Source of the DNA: Helicobacteraceae bacterium
Lineage (GTDB): Bacteria; Campylobacterota; Campylobacteria; Campylobacterales; SZUA-545
Length of the DNA stretch: 13,029 nt
Assembly (NCBI GenBank): GCA_031273735.1
Contig: JAISRI010000014.1
Span: 1 to 13,029, forward strand
Direction of reading: 5' to 3'
In this document: in pieces, positions 6,555 to 13,029 of the stretch
Layout: every line of letters starts with the position of its first letter
Position numbering within the stretch: the first letter of the stretch is position 1
Notes under the pieces: model-generated
Databases searched by the model: none
The model's input: the letters and a program-made list of their open reading frames with translations, nothing else
What the model was told of the DNA's origin: nothing
Position numbers and translations under genes: made by a program

Positions 6555-8402
6555 ATGAGAGAGATTTTTTCGTTTTTACAAATTCGCCTGCTCGCCGCGT
6601 TCGCCGCGCTTGTTTTGATCGCGGGAGCGATTTTGCGAATCGCGCTTTTCACGAGTTTTAGCGAGGATTTTAATTGGCGGTTTTTTGCTTTTTTGCGCGC
6701 GCTGTTTTTGGGCGTGGCTAACGATCTGTCCGCGCTTAGCTATTTGCTAATTATTCCCGCGATTTTTATTCTCTATTTTAACGACTATTTCTACGCCAAA
6801 ACGCGCGGTAAAATATATCTGTCGATCGTCGTTTTTTTATTTGTATTTTTCGTATTTTTTACGGCTATCGCGGAGTTTTTATTTTGGGGAAGTTTTCATA
6901 GCCGATTTAACTATATCGCGGTCGATTACTTCTTTAATCGAAGCTCCGACAATAACGCGCTTTTTAATAACTATCGGATCGTCGCATATTTAAGCGCGAT
7001 CGCGGCGATAGGCGCTAGCTCTCTTATCCTTAAAAAAAGCGTTTTTAGCCAATCCATACGCCGCATTTTATGGACTCCTCGTTTAAGATTGGCGCTCTTT
7101 TGGATCCACGTCGCGATCGCCGTCTTGATCTTTTTTGTTTATTCGCCGATTTCAAGCGAAGATAGATTTTTTCAAGCGCTTGAACGCAACGGTATTTACG
7201 AGCTTTTTTCCGCGAAACGATCGGGAAGAATCGACTATCGATCTTTTTATCCAAAAGCGCCTAGAGAACAGGCGTTTAAGATCGCCATCAACGAGGCGAA
7301 GGATAACAACGCCGCTTTTTTATCTGAAGCAAATCGAGATTTTCGCAAAACAATTTCCGTTAAAGGCGATGAAAAAACCTTTAATACGATCGTTATTATC
7401 GCCAAGAATCTAGATAGAAACTCTATCGGAGAAAACACGCCGTATATCAATAAAGCTCTTGAAGAGTCGTTTGAGTTTTCCAATATGAGATCGACAGGCG
7501 CGGACAGGACGATCGAGGCGATAACTTTAAGCGTTCCTCCGATCGCGGGCGAGCCTATAGCGCGTAGATTAAAAAACGGCGAAATCAATTCGTGGGCTAG
7601 AATGTTTCAAGCGCGAAATTACGCCAGATTATTTATCTACGGAGATTACGGATTTTTCGATAATATCGATCGTTTTGCATCGCTGAGCGGATATGAAAGT
7701 ATCGATCGCGATCACTTCGCGCCCGAAAATATAAACTTTGAAACTAAGCAAAAACTTGCCGACGAAGATTTATTTAACGAAGCGATTATGCGCGCCGATC
7801 GTTTTTATGCGCAAAACAAGCCTTTTCATCAACTTTTATTAACCTCTTCAAACGAATTTCCGTATCGTTTTCCGTCAGGGCGGTTAAACGACGCTAATTT
7901 TTCGAAAGAGGGAGCTTTGCGCTATTTTGATTACGCTCTTGGACGTTACATAGAAAAAGCCAAAACAAAATCTTGGTTTAATAATACGATTTTTGTCGTC
8001 GTGGGCGATTCTGATTTAGAGGATCAAAACGCTATGCGGCGCAATTCTTTTAAGATCGTTTCTTTCTTTTACGCGCCAAAGTTAATAAGCGCTGGAAAAT
8101 CCGATATTTTGTGTTCTACGATCGACGTTGCTCCTACGCTTTTTGGTTTGCTTGGCTGGAGTTATGAATCGCGCTTTTTCGGACGCGATATTTTCGCTAT
8201 GAGCAAAGAAGATGGCAGGGCTTGGATCGCGACTAAAACGCTTCTTGGATTTATCGTCGCAAACGGGGATTTTATCGTTTTGCGTCCTATGAAAGCGGCA
8301 AATACGGCAAATGAAAGCGTCCGCAGAGCCGTCGCAACATACCAAACCGCCTTCGATCTTTTCGACGAAGGCAGATTATTAACGCCTGTTGATAGGCTCT
8401 AA
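6555..8402 (+). CDS. Membrane protein with degenerate LTA-synthase/sulfatase-fold domain (probable pseudoenzyme)
   Basis: Inner-membrane protein of 615 aa in the LtaS/MdoB/YejM superfamily (COG1368-like): five hydrophobic helices (about 10-33, 45-76, 88-110, 142-160, 178-198), a linker, and a periplasmic sulfatase-fold domain from about 275. Family stretches are clear: TPYINKALEESFEFSN (295-310), EAITLSVPP (321-329), YGDYGFFDN (362-370), GYESIDRDHF (379-388), ADEDLF (402-407), PSGRLN (440-445), TIFVVVGDSD (478-487) and TIDVAPTLFGLLG (522-534). The catalytic positions are not kept. The metal-binding Glu-Ser after the first strand is Lys284-Asn285, the Thr nucleophile loop is shortened (STGADRTIEA), the substrate His of SNHxPY is Glu434, and the GDH metal pair is Asp485-Ser486. 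A non-catalytic envelope sensor or scaffold, as in E. coli YejM/PbgA, is inferred. Confidence 0.82.
   Translation: MREIFSFLQIRLLAAFAALVLIAGAILRIALFTSFSEDFNWRFFAFLRALFLGVANDLSALSYLLIIPAIFILYFNDYFYAKTRGKIYLSIVVFLFVFFVFFTAIAEFLFWGSFHSRFNYIAVDYFFNRSSDNNALFNNYRIVAYLSAIAAIGASSLILKKSVFSQSIRRILWTPRLRLALFWIHVAIAVLIFFVYSPISSEDRFFQALERNGIYELFSAKRSGRIDYRSFYPKAPREQAFKIAINEAKDNNAAFLSEANRDFRKTISVKGDEKTFNTIVIIAKNLDRNSIGENTPYINKALEESFEFSNMRSTGADRTIEAITLSVPPIAGEPIARRLKNGEINSWARMFQARNYARLFIYGDYGFFDNIDRFASLSGYESIDRDHFAPENINFETKQKLADEDLFNEAIMRADRFYAQNKPFHQLLLTSSNEFPYRFPSGRLNDANFSKEGALRYFDYALGRYIEKAKTKSWFNNTIFVVVGDSDLEDQNAMRRNSFKIVSFFYAPKLISAGKSDILCSTIDVAPTLFGLLGWSYESRFFGRDIFAMSKEDGRAWIATKTLLGFIVANGDFIVLRPMKAANTANESVRRAVATYQTAFDLFDEGRLLTPVDRL
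8349..8372. other. 7-bp perfect inverted repeat near the convergent gene ends
   Basis: GCCTTCG (8349-8355) and CGAAGGC (8366-8372) can form a hairpin with a 10-nt loop inside the last codons of the sulfatase-fold gene. It lies 27 nt before the point where that gene and ftsY meet tail to tail. No T-run follows on either strand, so it is not a standard intrinsic terminator. It may slow transcription or protect mRNA ends, or it may be chance. Confidence 0.3.
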
Positions 8403-9247
8403 TTAAAAAACGGTTCGATAAAACTTTGCGTAAAGGAGCGGGCGTTGAACTCGATTAAATCGTCGGCGCTCTCTCCCGCGCCGATATATAAAATCGGTTT
8501 TTGTAGTTGGCGGGAGATCGAATAGATTGCGCCGCCTTTTGCCGTGCCGTCGAGTTTTGTAACGATCATCGCGTCTATGCCTACGATCTCGTTAAACTCT
8601 TTTGCTTGATTGATAGCCGATCCGCCTTGCGTGCCGTCCAAAACAAGCAGTTTTCTATGCGGCGCGCCTTTATAGGCTTTGTCGCAAACGCGGACGATCT
8701 TTTTAAGCTCTTCGCCAAGATTTTTTTGCGTGTGCAATCTGCCCGCGGTGTCGATCAAAACGCGATCGACTCCTTTTGCCAGCGCGGAGCTGATCGTATC
8801 GTAAGCGAGCGCGGAAGGATCGCCGCCGCTAACGGCTGAAACGATCGGAACGTCCAGCTTTGCCGCCCATGATTTTAGCTGTTCTACGGCGGCGGCGCGA
8901 AAGGTGTCGCCCGCGCCTAACATAACGCCGCGACCCTCGTCTTTGTAACGTTTGGCTAGTTTTGCGATCGTGGTGGTTTTGCCCGATCCGTTCACGCCGA
9001 TCACAAGTTCCACAAACGGCTTTTGCGTAATTTCGTAAGGCTCGAACGCGGGCAGAAGCTCTAAAAGCGCAAACTCCAATCGATCGGCGGTAATTGGCAG
9101 AACCAATCGATCGATAAGCGCTTCGATCTCGTCGTAGTCCATATCGGCTTCGTGTAGCGCCTCTTCCAAGAGCTCCGGCGAAACGCTTTGCGTTTTTGGG
9201 ACGATCGAGCGAATAGCCTCCGCCGTTTTTCTTAAAAATCCAAGCAT
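8399..9247 (-). CDS. ftsY: Signal recognition particle receptor FtsY
   Basis: GTPase that docks SRP-bound ribosomes at the inner membrane for co-translational insertion. It has 282 aa with a short N-terminal region, as in Helicobacter and Campylobacter, and no long acidic A domain. Residues 1-75 form the helical N domain. The G domain contains GVNGSGKTT (84-92), the SRP-type insertion DTFRAAAVEQL (114-124), DTAGRLHTQKNL (166-177), DGTQGGSAINQAKEF (204-218), TKLDGTAKGG (230-239) and the closing GAGESADDL (256-264). It starts 2 nt after the stop of the thioredoxin-like gene, so it is probably co-transcribed and coupled. Its stop codon overlaps by 4 nt the stop of the convergent sulfatase-fold gene. 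Confidence 0.97.
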   Translation of the reverse strand: MLGFLRKTAEAIRSIVPKTQSVSPELLEEALHEADMDYDEIEALIDRLVLPITADRLEFALLELLPAFEPYEITQKPFVELVIGVNGSGKTTTIAKLAKRYKDEGRGVMLGAGDTFRAAAVEQLKSWAAKLDVPIVSAVSGGDPSALAYDTISSALAKGVDRVLIDTAGRLHTQKNLGEELKKIVRVCDKAYKGAPHRKLLVLDGTQGGSAINQAKEFNEIVGIDAMIVTKLDGTAKGGAIYSISRQLQKPILYIGAGESADDLIEFNARSFTQSFIEPFFN

Positions 9248-9249
9248 AT

Positions 9250-9789
9250 TTAATCGGTCTTTAACGCTTCGTTTATACGGGTTTCAAGCATCTCTTGCGG
9301 CGCAAGCCCGACAAAGTGGGAGACATATTTGCCCTTTTTGTCGTAGATATGTATCGCGGGGATTGATCGAACGCCGCCCACCGCGTCGGCAAGCCGAAAC
9401 GCGCCCGCTCCAAGCGCTATGGAGTAGTTGATCTGATGAAACGCGGCAAAATCGCTAACCTCGTCCGCCGCTTTGTTTTCAACCAATACGCCGATTAGAT
9501 CGATCTTATCGCCGTAGCGTCTTTTAATATCGATAAGATGGGGTATCTCTTTGGCGCATTCGGGGCAAACGGTGGTGAAAAAAGCGTAAACGACGGGCTT
9601 GTCGCCGTTACCTAAAACCACGTTGTTAAAGCGTCCTTCCGACGGTTCGATCCGCGCGCTTAAAAGCTCGCCGTTTAATAGCTTAAGCTCGAAGCCGCTT
9701 TTGGTATTTGCGATTGAAGCGCGATCGTCCGTGCAACCGAGCGCGAAAAAGGCGATCGTAAAGATAAAAATAAAGGTTCGTGCTAACAT
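9250..9789 (-). CDS. TlpA-like thioredoxin-fold lipoprotein
   Basis: Predicted periplasmic thiol-disulfide protein of 179 aa. Residues 1-18 are a hydrophobic signal ending in FALG-Cys19, a plausible though not ideal lipobox, so it is probably lipid-anchored. The thioredoxin fold covers about 58-175: VVYAFFTTVCPECAKEIP has the redox pair Cys75-Pro-Glu-Cys78, and SIPAIHIY has the cis-proline at 144. The role inferred from family is reduction of periplasmic disulfides, for example in cytochrome c maturation; the partner is not visible. The ATG at 9789 is chosen over an upstream in-frame TTG because GGAG lies 6 nt before it. C. jejuni has a thioredoxin-like gene at the same place next to ftsY (from memory, Cj1207c). 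Confidence 0.88.
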   Translation of the reverse strand: MLARTFIFIFTIAFFALGCTDDRASIANTKSGFELKLLNGELLSARIEPSEGRFNNVVLGNGDKPVVYAFFTTVCPECAKEIPHLIDIKRRYGDKIDLIGVLVENKAADEVSDFAAFHQINYSIALGAGAFRLADAVGGVRSIPAIHIYDKKGKYVSHFVGLAPQEMLETRINEALKTD

Positions 9790-9809
9790 AATTGGCTCCA
9801 AAAAGAAAA

Positions 9810-9815
9810 ATTATA
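9810..9815 (-). promoter_or_regulatory. Consensus -10 hexamer (TATAAT) for tlpA-like/ftsY
   Basis: Read on the minus strand, a perfect TATAAT lies 20 nt before the ATG at 9789, in the 46-nt gap between the divergent tlpA-like and cyclo-ligase genes. The same AT-rich patch (TATATCTT on the plus strand, about 9812-9819) could serve the cyclo-ligase operon. Confidence 0.5.
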
Positions 9816-9835
9816 TCTTAAAACGGCTAGAAGCT

Positions 9836-10468
9836 ATGAACAAAAACGATATTAGAGCGATAGCGCTGGAAAAACTAAAGGCGAGATCGAAAGCGCAATG
9901 CGCGGCGCAAAGCGCAAAAACGCGCAAAAACTTAGCTAAATTACTTAAAAAGCTACGTTTCAAAAGCGTTATCATTTACCTGCCGCTCTGGTTTGAAGCC
10001 GATCTGCGCCCGCTTTTTCGAGCGCTTCGCTGGAAAGCTAAACTTTACGCGCCTTTTGTAGAGGGCGTTAGCTTCAAAGCGCTACCATATCGGCTGCCTT
10101 TGAGTCGTCAGTCATTAGGTATATTTACCCCCGCTAATAGTTTGCGGGAGATTAAAAAAACCGACGTTTTGATCGCGCCTGCCGTTGCCGTCGACGCTAG
10201 TTTTGCTCGCATCGGATTTGGCAAAGGTATGTATGATCGTTTTGTTTGCGGATTAGTTAGGAAACCGATAGTGATTTTTGTGCAACCATTTTTTCTAGGC
10301 GCGCCGAAAGTTTGCGACGCTTGGGATTTGCGAGGGGATTATCTGGCGAGCGGCAATAGGGCGATTTGCAATTTAGGGAACAGATATGATAGTCGAATAT
10401 ATTGTCGTAGGATTAGTTTCAGGAGCTGTTTGCGGGGTAGCCGCTTGGCTGGCGACGAGCAAACTTAA
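9836..10468 (+). CDS. 5-formyltetrahydrofolate cyclo-ligase family protein
   Basis: Cytoplasmic enzyme family that converts 5-formyl-THF plus ATP to 5,10-methenyl-THF, returning stored folate to the one-carbon pool. It has 210 aa. Basic residues near the N terminus (KNDIRAIALEKLKARSKA) fit the ATP site. IGFGKGMYDRF (126-136) matches the signature usually written GxGxGYYDR, with Met in place of the first Tyr. The ATG at 9836 is chosen as the family-like N terminus; the frame is open further upstream only across the tlpA-like gene. The ribosome binding site is weak. The last 28 codons (83 nt) lie inside the start of rny, an unusually long overlap, and this Arg-rich tail is not recognisable family sequence. 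It heads a run with rny and argH. Confidence 0.85.
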   Translation: MNKNDIRAIALEKLKARSKAQCAAQSAKTRKNLAKLLKKLRFKSVIIYLPLWFEADLRPLFRALRWKAKLYAPFVEGVSFKALPYRLPLSRQSLGIFTPANSLREIKKTDVLIAPAVAVDASFARIGFGKGMYDRFVCGLVRKPIVIFVQPFFLGAPKVCDAWDLRGDYLASGNRAICNLGNRYDSRIYCRRISFRSCLRGSRLAGDEQT

Positions 10469-11924
10469 CGCTGCGCGGCACGCCGTTCGCGTCTCGCAGG
10501 CAAAAGCCAAAGCCAAGGCGATCGAGAACGAAGCGCGTATGATCTTAGAACGCGCCAAAGTCGAACTCGGCGCAAAGGAGCTGGAGCTAAAAAAGCGCGT
10601 AGAACAGGAGTTTAGCGCGGCTTTGCGCGAGCAAGAGCGCAAAACTCGTCTTATCTCTCAAAAAGAAGAGGCGATCGAGGAAAAGCGCCGAGCGATCGAC
10701 AGATTGCATAAAGAAGCCGCAAAGCTTCAAAAGGACGCTGAAGATCAAAAAAAGCGCAACGAACAGAGACTTTTGGAGGCGCAGAGCGCAATCGAAAAGG
10801 CGGCGGGAATGAGCGCGCAGGAGGCGGAGCGCGTATTGTTGGCGCAGGTCGAAGAAAAGGCGCGTTTGGATTCCGCGAATATCGTCCGCAGAGCCGAAAC
10901 GGAGGCGAAAAACGAGGCGCGTAGGCGGGCGAACTTTATCATCGCGCAGGCGACGACTCGTTATGCGAGCGAATTTGCCAACGAACGGCTGATCAACACT
11001 GTGGCGATTAGTAACGACGAGTATAAGGGGCGCATTATCGGCAAAGAAGGGCGCAATATCAAAGCGTTGGAAAATCTTCTTGGCGTGGATATTGTGATCG
11101 ACGATACGCCCGGCGCGATAATCATTAGCAGTTTTAATCTGTATCGCCGCGCGATCGCCACGCGCACGATCGAGCTTCTTTTGGAAGACGGGAGAATCCA
11201 GCCTGCAAGAATCGAGGAGATTCATAACAGCGTAAAAACCCAGTTTGAAGAGAGCCTTTTGGAGGACGGGCAAAACGTGGCGCTAGATCTTGGCGTGAGC
11301 GATCTGCATCCCGAACTCGTGAAGCTTATCGGGCGGTTAAAATACCGCGCAAGTTACGGGCAAAACGCGCTTTCGCATTCGCTGGAGGTGGCGTATTTGG
11401 CGGGAATTATCGCCGCCGAACTCGACGGCAACGAAAAGCTCGCCAAAAGAGCGGGGCTTTTGCACGACATTGGCAAAGCGATGACGCAGGATCGCGACGG
11501 AAGCCACGTAACGCTCGGTATGGATATATGCAAACGTTACGGCGAGGGCGACGTGGTGCTAAACGCGATCAACTCCCATCACGGACACGAAGATCCGCTA
11601 AGTATCGAAGCCGCCGCCGTATGCGCCGCCGACGCGCTTTCAGCCGCCAGACCAGGCGCGCGGCGCGAGGTTTTGGAAGGCTATTTGAAGCGCGTGGAAG
11701 AGCTTGAAAATATCGCCGCGAACAAAAAGGGCGTTTTACAAACCTACGCGATCGCCGCGGGACGCGAACTGCGCGTGATCGTTAATGCCAGCGATATAGA
11801 CGATCGGGAAACCGCGCTTTTAAGCAAAGAGATCGCGAACGAAATCGAACAAAAACTGCAATATCCGGGCGAAATTAAAGTTAATGTGATCCGCGAGCTT
11901 CGCGCGATAGAGATGGCAAGATGA
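10386..11924 (+). CDS. rny: Ribonuclease Y
   Basis: Membrane-anchored endoribonuclease that starts mRNA decay, 512 aa, near the usual 510-520. Residues 3-24 form the N-terminal membrane helix. About 30-190 is a long charged coiled coil rich in Lys, Glu, Ala and Arg. Residues 205-270 are a KH domain with the GRIIGKEGRNIK loop (215-226). The HD domain has AGLLHDIGKA with catalytic His360-Asp361, plus His331, HHGH (398-401) and Asp416. The start is supported by AGGGAA 5 nt before the ATG. It overlaps the cyclo-ligase gene at its 5' end by 83 nt and argH at its 3' end by 4 nt (ATGA). Campylobacterota carry RNase Y in this same neighbourhood. Confidence 0.97.
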   Translation: MIVEYIVVGLVSGAVCGVAAWLATSKLNAARHAVRVSQAKAKAKAIENEARMILERAKVELGAKELELKKRVEQEFSAALREQERKTRLISQKEEAIEEKRRAIDRLHKEAAKLQKDAEDQKKRNEQRLLEAQSAIEKAAGMSAQEAERVLLAQVEEKARLDSANIVRRAETEAKNEARRRANFIIAQATTRYASEFANERLINTVAISNDEYKGRIIGKEGRNIKALENLLGVDIVIDDTPGAIIISSFNLYRRAIATRTIELLLEDGRIQPARIEEIHNSVKTQFEESLLEDGQNVALDLGVSDLHPELVKLIGRLKYRASYGQNALSHSLEVAYLAGIIAAELDGNEKLAKRAGLLHDIGKAMTQDRDGSHVTLGMDICKRYGEGDVVLNAINSHHGHEDPLSIEAAAVCAADALSAARPGARREVLEGYLKRVEELENIAANKKGVLQTYAIAAGRELRVIVNASDIDDRETALLSKEIANEIEQKLQYPGEIKVNVIRELRAIEMAR

Positions 11925-13029
11925 GCGCCAAACTTTGGGGCGACGGCGGCGAAGAGAACGTTAGCAAACTTTTAGAGGAGTTTAACGCTTCGATCGGCTT
12001 TGATCGCGTATTGTATAAAGAGGATATAGAAGGCTCGATCGCGCACGCCGAAATGTTGCAAAAACGGGGAATTATCGACGCGAAGGATTTTGAAGCGATT
12101 CGATCGGGATTAGAGCAAATTAGAGGCGAGATCGAGCGCGGAGAGTTTGAGTTTCAGATCGCCGACGAGGATATTCATATGGCGATCGAAACGCGCTTAA
12201 CGGCGCTTATAGGCGACGCGGGAAAAAGGCTTCATACGGCGCGAAGCAGAAACGATCAGGTCGCGCTGGATTTTCGCCTATTGGTTTTGCGGCAAAACGC
12301 GGCGATTAGCGCTCTTTTGATTAAACTTATCAAAACGACGCTTGCGATCGCAAAAGATCATACAAAAACGCTAATGCCGGGTTATACTCATTTACAGCAT
12401 GCGCAACCGATCAGTTTAGCCCACCATCTATTAGCTTATTGCGCGATGTTTATGCGCGATTTTGAGCGTTTTGATAGCAGTTACATTCGTAATAATTTTT
12501 CGCCTTTAGGTAGCGCGGCGCTAGCGGGAACCCCGCATAATATCGATCGCGCGGCAACGGCAAAAGCTCTTGGTTTTGACGGCGTTACTTTGAACGCCGC
12601 CGATAGCGTAAGCGATCGCGATTTTGCTTTAGAAATCTTATTTAACGCGAGCGTTACGCAAACGCACCTTAGCCGTTTATGCGAAGAGCTTATTTTGTGG
12701 TCGTCAAACGAGTTTGGTTTTATCAGAATAAGCGATCGTTTCACGACGGGCAGCTCGATTATGCCGCAAAAACGAAACCCCGACGCGGCTGAATTGATAC
12801 GCGGCAAAACGGGCAGAATCTTTGGCGATCTGATCGGGCTATTAACGGTTATGAAAGGTTTGCCGTTAGCTTACAATAAAGATTTGCAAGAGGATAAAGA
12901 GGGCGTTTTCGACGCGGTTAAAACTCTTAACGATTCGCTTTCTATTACGATCGCTATGATTGGCGATCCAGATACAAAATTTAACGCCGATAATATGCTA
13001 AAGGCTTGCAAAAAAGGACATTTAACCGC
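11921..13029 (+). CDS. argH: Argininosuccinate lyase (3' end beyond the right edge)
   Basis: Last enzyme of arginine synthesis; cleaves argininosuccinate to arginine and fumarate as a cytoplasmic homotetramer. The frame is open from the ATG overlapping the rny stop to the window end: 369 codons of about 460, with no internal stop by my translation. Conserved regions are LWGDGG (5-10), TARSRNDQ (106-113), GYTHLQHAQP (154-163) with catalytic His157, LAGTPHNIDR (201-210) and the signature GSSIMPQKRNP (277-287) carrying the catalytic Ser loop. It is translationally coupled to rny; I know of no functional link between the two. The missing part is the C-terminal helical domain. Confidence 0.96.
   Translation, partial: MSAKLWGDGGEENVSKLLEEFNASIGFDRVLYKEDIEGSIAHAEMLQKRGIIDAKDFEAIRSGLEQIRGEIERGEFEFQIADEDIHMAIETRLTALIGDAGKRLHTARSRNDQVALDFRLLVLRQNAAISALLIKLIKTTLAIAKDHTKTLMPGYTHLQHAQPISLAHHLLAYCAMFMRDFERFDSSYIRNNFSPLGSAALAGTPHNIDRAATAKALGFDGVTLNAADSVSDRDFALEILFNASVTQTHLSRLCEELILWSSNEFGFIRISDRFTTGSSIMPQKRNPDAAELIRGKTGRIFGDLIGLLTVMKGLPLAYNKDLQEDKEGVFDAVKTLNDSLSITIAMIGDPDTKFNADNMLKACKKGHLT

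Larger units (their letters stand above)
1265..12619. repeat. Dispersed HIP1-like palindrome GCGATCGC, at least 11 copies
   Basis: Exact copies start at 1265, 1287, 1687, 3534, 5239, 6996, 7113, 11151, 11748, 12344 and 12612. Ten are inside coding sequence and one (1687) is in the nikR leader. An 8-mer is expected about 0.2 times in 13 kb at even base composition. The shorter core CGATCG is more frequent still. The octamer is that of the cyanobacterial Highly Iterated Palindrome 1. Copies were found by eye, so the list may be incomplete. Confidence 0.85.

Noticed and set aside
9599..9835. A 79-residue N-terminal extension of the cyclo-ligase.
   Set aside because: It runs antisense through the tlpA-like gene and its promoter and has no family similarity; the ATG at 9836 gives the expected protein.
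10587..11273. A 228-codon minus-strand open frame opposite rny.
   Set aside because: It lies wholly over the well-matched rny gene, its product resembles no family, and long antisense frames are expected from this codon use.
12481..12807. A 108-codon minus-strand open frame over argH.
   Set aside because: argH is continuous and has its catalytic signatures through this stretch, so the opposite frame is a shadow.
1..13029. tRNA or rRNA genes, CRISPR arrays, insertion sequences, phage or defence genes.
   Set aside because: None was recognisable on either strand; nearly all the sequence is taken by conserved chromosomal genes, and no non-coding stretch exceeds 201 nt.

Overview
The window reads as ordinary chromosome of a member of the Campylobacterota (former Epsilonproteobacteria), genus not determined. 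The pointers are a Campylobacter/Helicobacter-type flavodoxin, a nickel regulator NikR beside hydrogenase maturation genes, and the order ftsY(-) tlpA-like(-) / 5-formyltetrahydrofolate cyclo-ligase(+) rny(+), which I recall from Campylobacter jejuni (Cj1206c-Cj1209). The genes are tightly packed and often overlap. I see no tRNA, rRNA, CRISPR array, insertion sequence or phage gene.

Left block (1-1516, minus strand): a flavodoxin that runs off the left edge, and a MetF-type methylenetetrahydrofolate reductase whose likely start is an internal GTG. A 200-nt divergent region (1517-1716) separates metF from nikR.

Nickel/hydrogenase block (1717-4199, plus strand): nikR, hypB, hypE, hypA. HypA and HypB deliver nickel to [NiFe]-hydrogenase. 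HypE makes the thiocyanate precursor of the cyanide ligands and keeps its C-terminal Pro-Arg-Ile-Cys. The usual hypC and hypD are absent between hypB and hypE, which overlap by 4 nt. NikR probably ties this block to nickel supply.

Envelope block (4221-8402): a minus-strand pair (a secreted YfaP/DUF2135-TPR protein overlapping by 1 nt a secreted NodB-type polysaccharide deacetylase) is divergent from a five-helix membrane protein with an LTA-synthase/sulfatase-fold periplasmic domain. The deacetylase has all its catalytic residues. The sulfatase-fold protein has lost most of its catalytic and metal ligands and looks like a pseudoenzyme, formally like YejM/PbgA. This block is the least understood part of the window.

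Right block (8399-13029): ftsY and a lipoprotein thioredoxin on the minus strand. Divergent from them, 5-formyltetrahydrofolate cyclo-ligase, RNase Y and argininosuccinate lyase overlap serially on the plus strand; argH runs off the right edge.

Across the window the octamer GCGATCGC (the HIP1 sequence of cyanobacteria) occurs at least 11 times by eye, against about 0.2 expected by chance. A GTAAAAT -10-like element recurs 24-31 nt upstream of four start codons.
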